A DNA stretch of 6,915 nt from Clostridiales bacterium UBA4644. GTDB taxonomy: Bacteria; Bacillota; Clostridia; Oscillospirales; Butyricicoccaceae. Below, piece after piece: positions 6,655 to 6,915 of this stretch. The position numbers and the translations under genes were made by a program. Each line of letters begins with the position of its first letter. Position 1 is the first letter of the stretch. Below the pieces are notes generated by a model. That model worked only from the letters and a program-made list of their open reading frames with translations, did not search any database and was not told where the DNA came from. The stretch covers positions 1 through 6,915 of the forward strand of contig DHMK01000053.1 in the NCBI GenBank assembly GCA_002405755.1. The letters run 5' to 3'.

Positions 6655-6915
6655 TTATTCTGCCGCGCCGGTGAGAGCGGGGCTTTCCGTTATCAGATCC
6701 AGCAGATTGCCCATACCGGTCAGCGAGGCAGTGAACCACTTGCGGATGCCGTCGATATCCCGCAGATCCAGCTCCTCCGGAACGCCCGCAAACACATACC
6801 GGGTGTTCAGGGCCAGCGTCAGATCGCCGTCACGGAGGATAAGGCCGCACAGCTTGGCATTTCTGGAGGATGCCTCCAGCTTCTGTACCAGGTCACGAAG
6901 CTGCGGCGTGACCTG
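6655..6915 (-). CDS. C-terminal end of a DUF3137-like protein (5' end outside window)
   Basis: The minus-strand frame is open from the right edge to a TAA at 6655-6657, giving 86 residues that begin QVTPQLRDLVQKLEASS and end LLDLITESPALTGAAE. It has no start codon of its own in the window and must be the tail of a larger gene. Its sequence parallels the last 70 residues of the next gene: a leucine-rich helix ending in SS, a DG-L strand segment (ILRDGDLTLALNTRYVFAG beside LDPDGRLYVAVHCGRGFFD), then a C-terminal helix (IRKWFTASL...LLDLI beside LRQRFSAEL...MIDAF). This suggests tandem paralogues, so I infer the same DUF3137-like domain. The stop lies 11 bases before the next start, with that gene's ribosome binding site in between, indicating one operon. 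Function is unknown. Confidence 0.7.
   Translation of the reverse strand, partial: QVTPQLRDLVQKLEASSRNAKLCGLILRDGDLTLALNTRYVFAGVPEELDLRDIDGIRKWFTASLTGMGNLLDLITESPALTGAAE

Noticed and set aside
6644..6739. N-terminal extension of the DUF3137-type protein to an upstream in-frame start at 6739
   Set aside because: It would overlap the coding end of the upstream gene by about 85 bases, its 32 residues are basic and unlike a domain, and a good ribosome binding site points to the ATG at 6643.

Overview
The window is GC-rich and most resembles a chromosomal segment of a high-GC member of the Clostridia (Bacillota), probably an Oscillospiraceae-like gut anaerobe. This rests on the gene order nadK-argR-recN, which is typical of Bacillota, on strong AGGAGG-type ribosome binding sites, and on the general look of the proteins. 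Genus-level placement is inference.

Layout. Positions 1-2507 (+) hold the end of a housekeeping operon: the C-terminal part of NAD kinase (nadK, cut by the left edge), the arginine-responsive regulator argR (ATGA overlap with nadK) and the DNA repair ATPase recN (15 bases after argR). A Rho-independent terminator with a nested stem follows. It runs directly into an extended -10 promoter whose -10 box and start point lie inside a 29-bp imperfect palindrome. That promoter drives positions 2618-5467 (+), a compact proline operon: proB (glutamate 5-kinase), proA (gamma-glutamyl phosphate reductase) and proC (pyrroline-5-carboxylate reductase). Together these cover the whole route from glutamate to proline. 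ProB is the short form with the kinase domain only and no C-terminal PUA domain.

A hairpin at 5501-5537 separates the proline operon from a convergent minus-strand cluster (5552-6915). Read in transcription order, that cluster holds the C-terminal end of a protein cut by the right edge, a complete 293-aa two-helix membrane-anchored protein of DUF3137 type, and a 64-aa protein that is almost entirely two membrane helices. The partial and the complete protein look like tandem paralogues. Gaps of 11 and 15 bases with well-placed ribosome binding sites indicate one transcript.

The region is mostly ordinary core genome. The parts worth a second look are the compact recN/proB transcription boundary with its palindrome, and the uncharacterised DUF3137-type membrane cluster. 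I found no mobile elements, RNA genes or CRISPR arrays, and no gap above about 300 bases without a gene.
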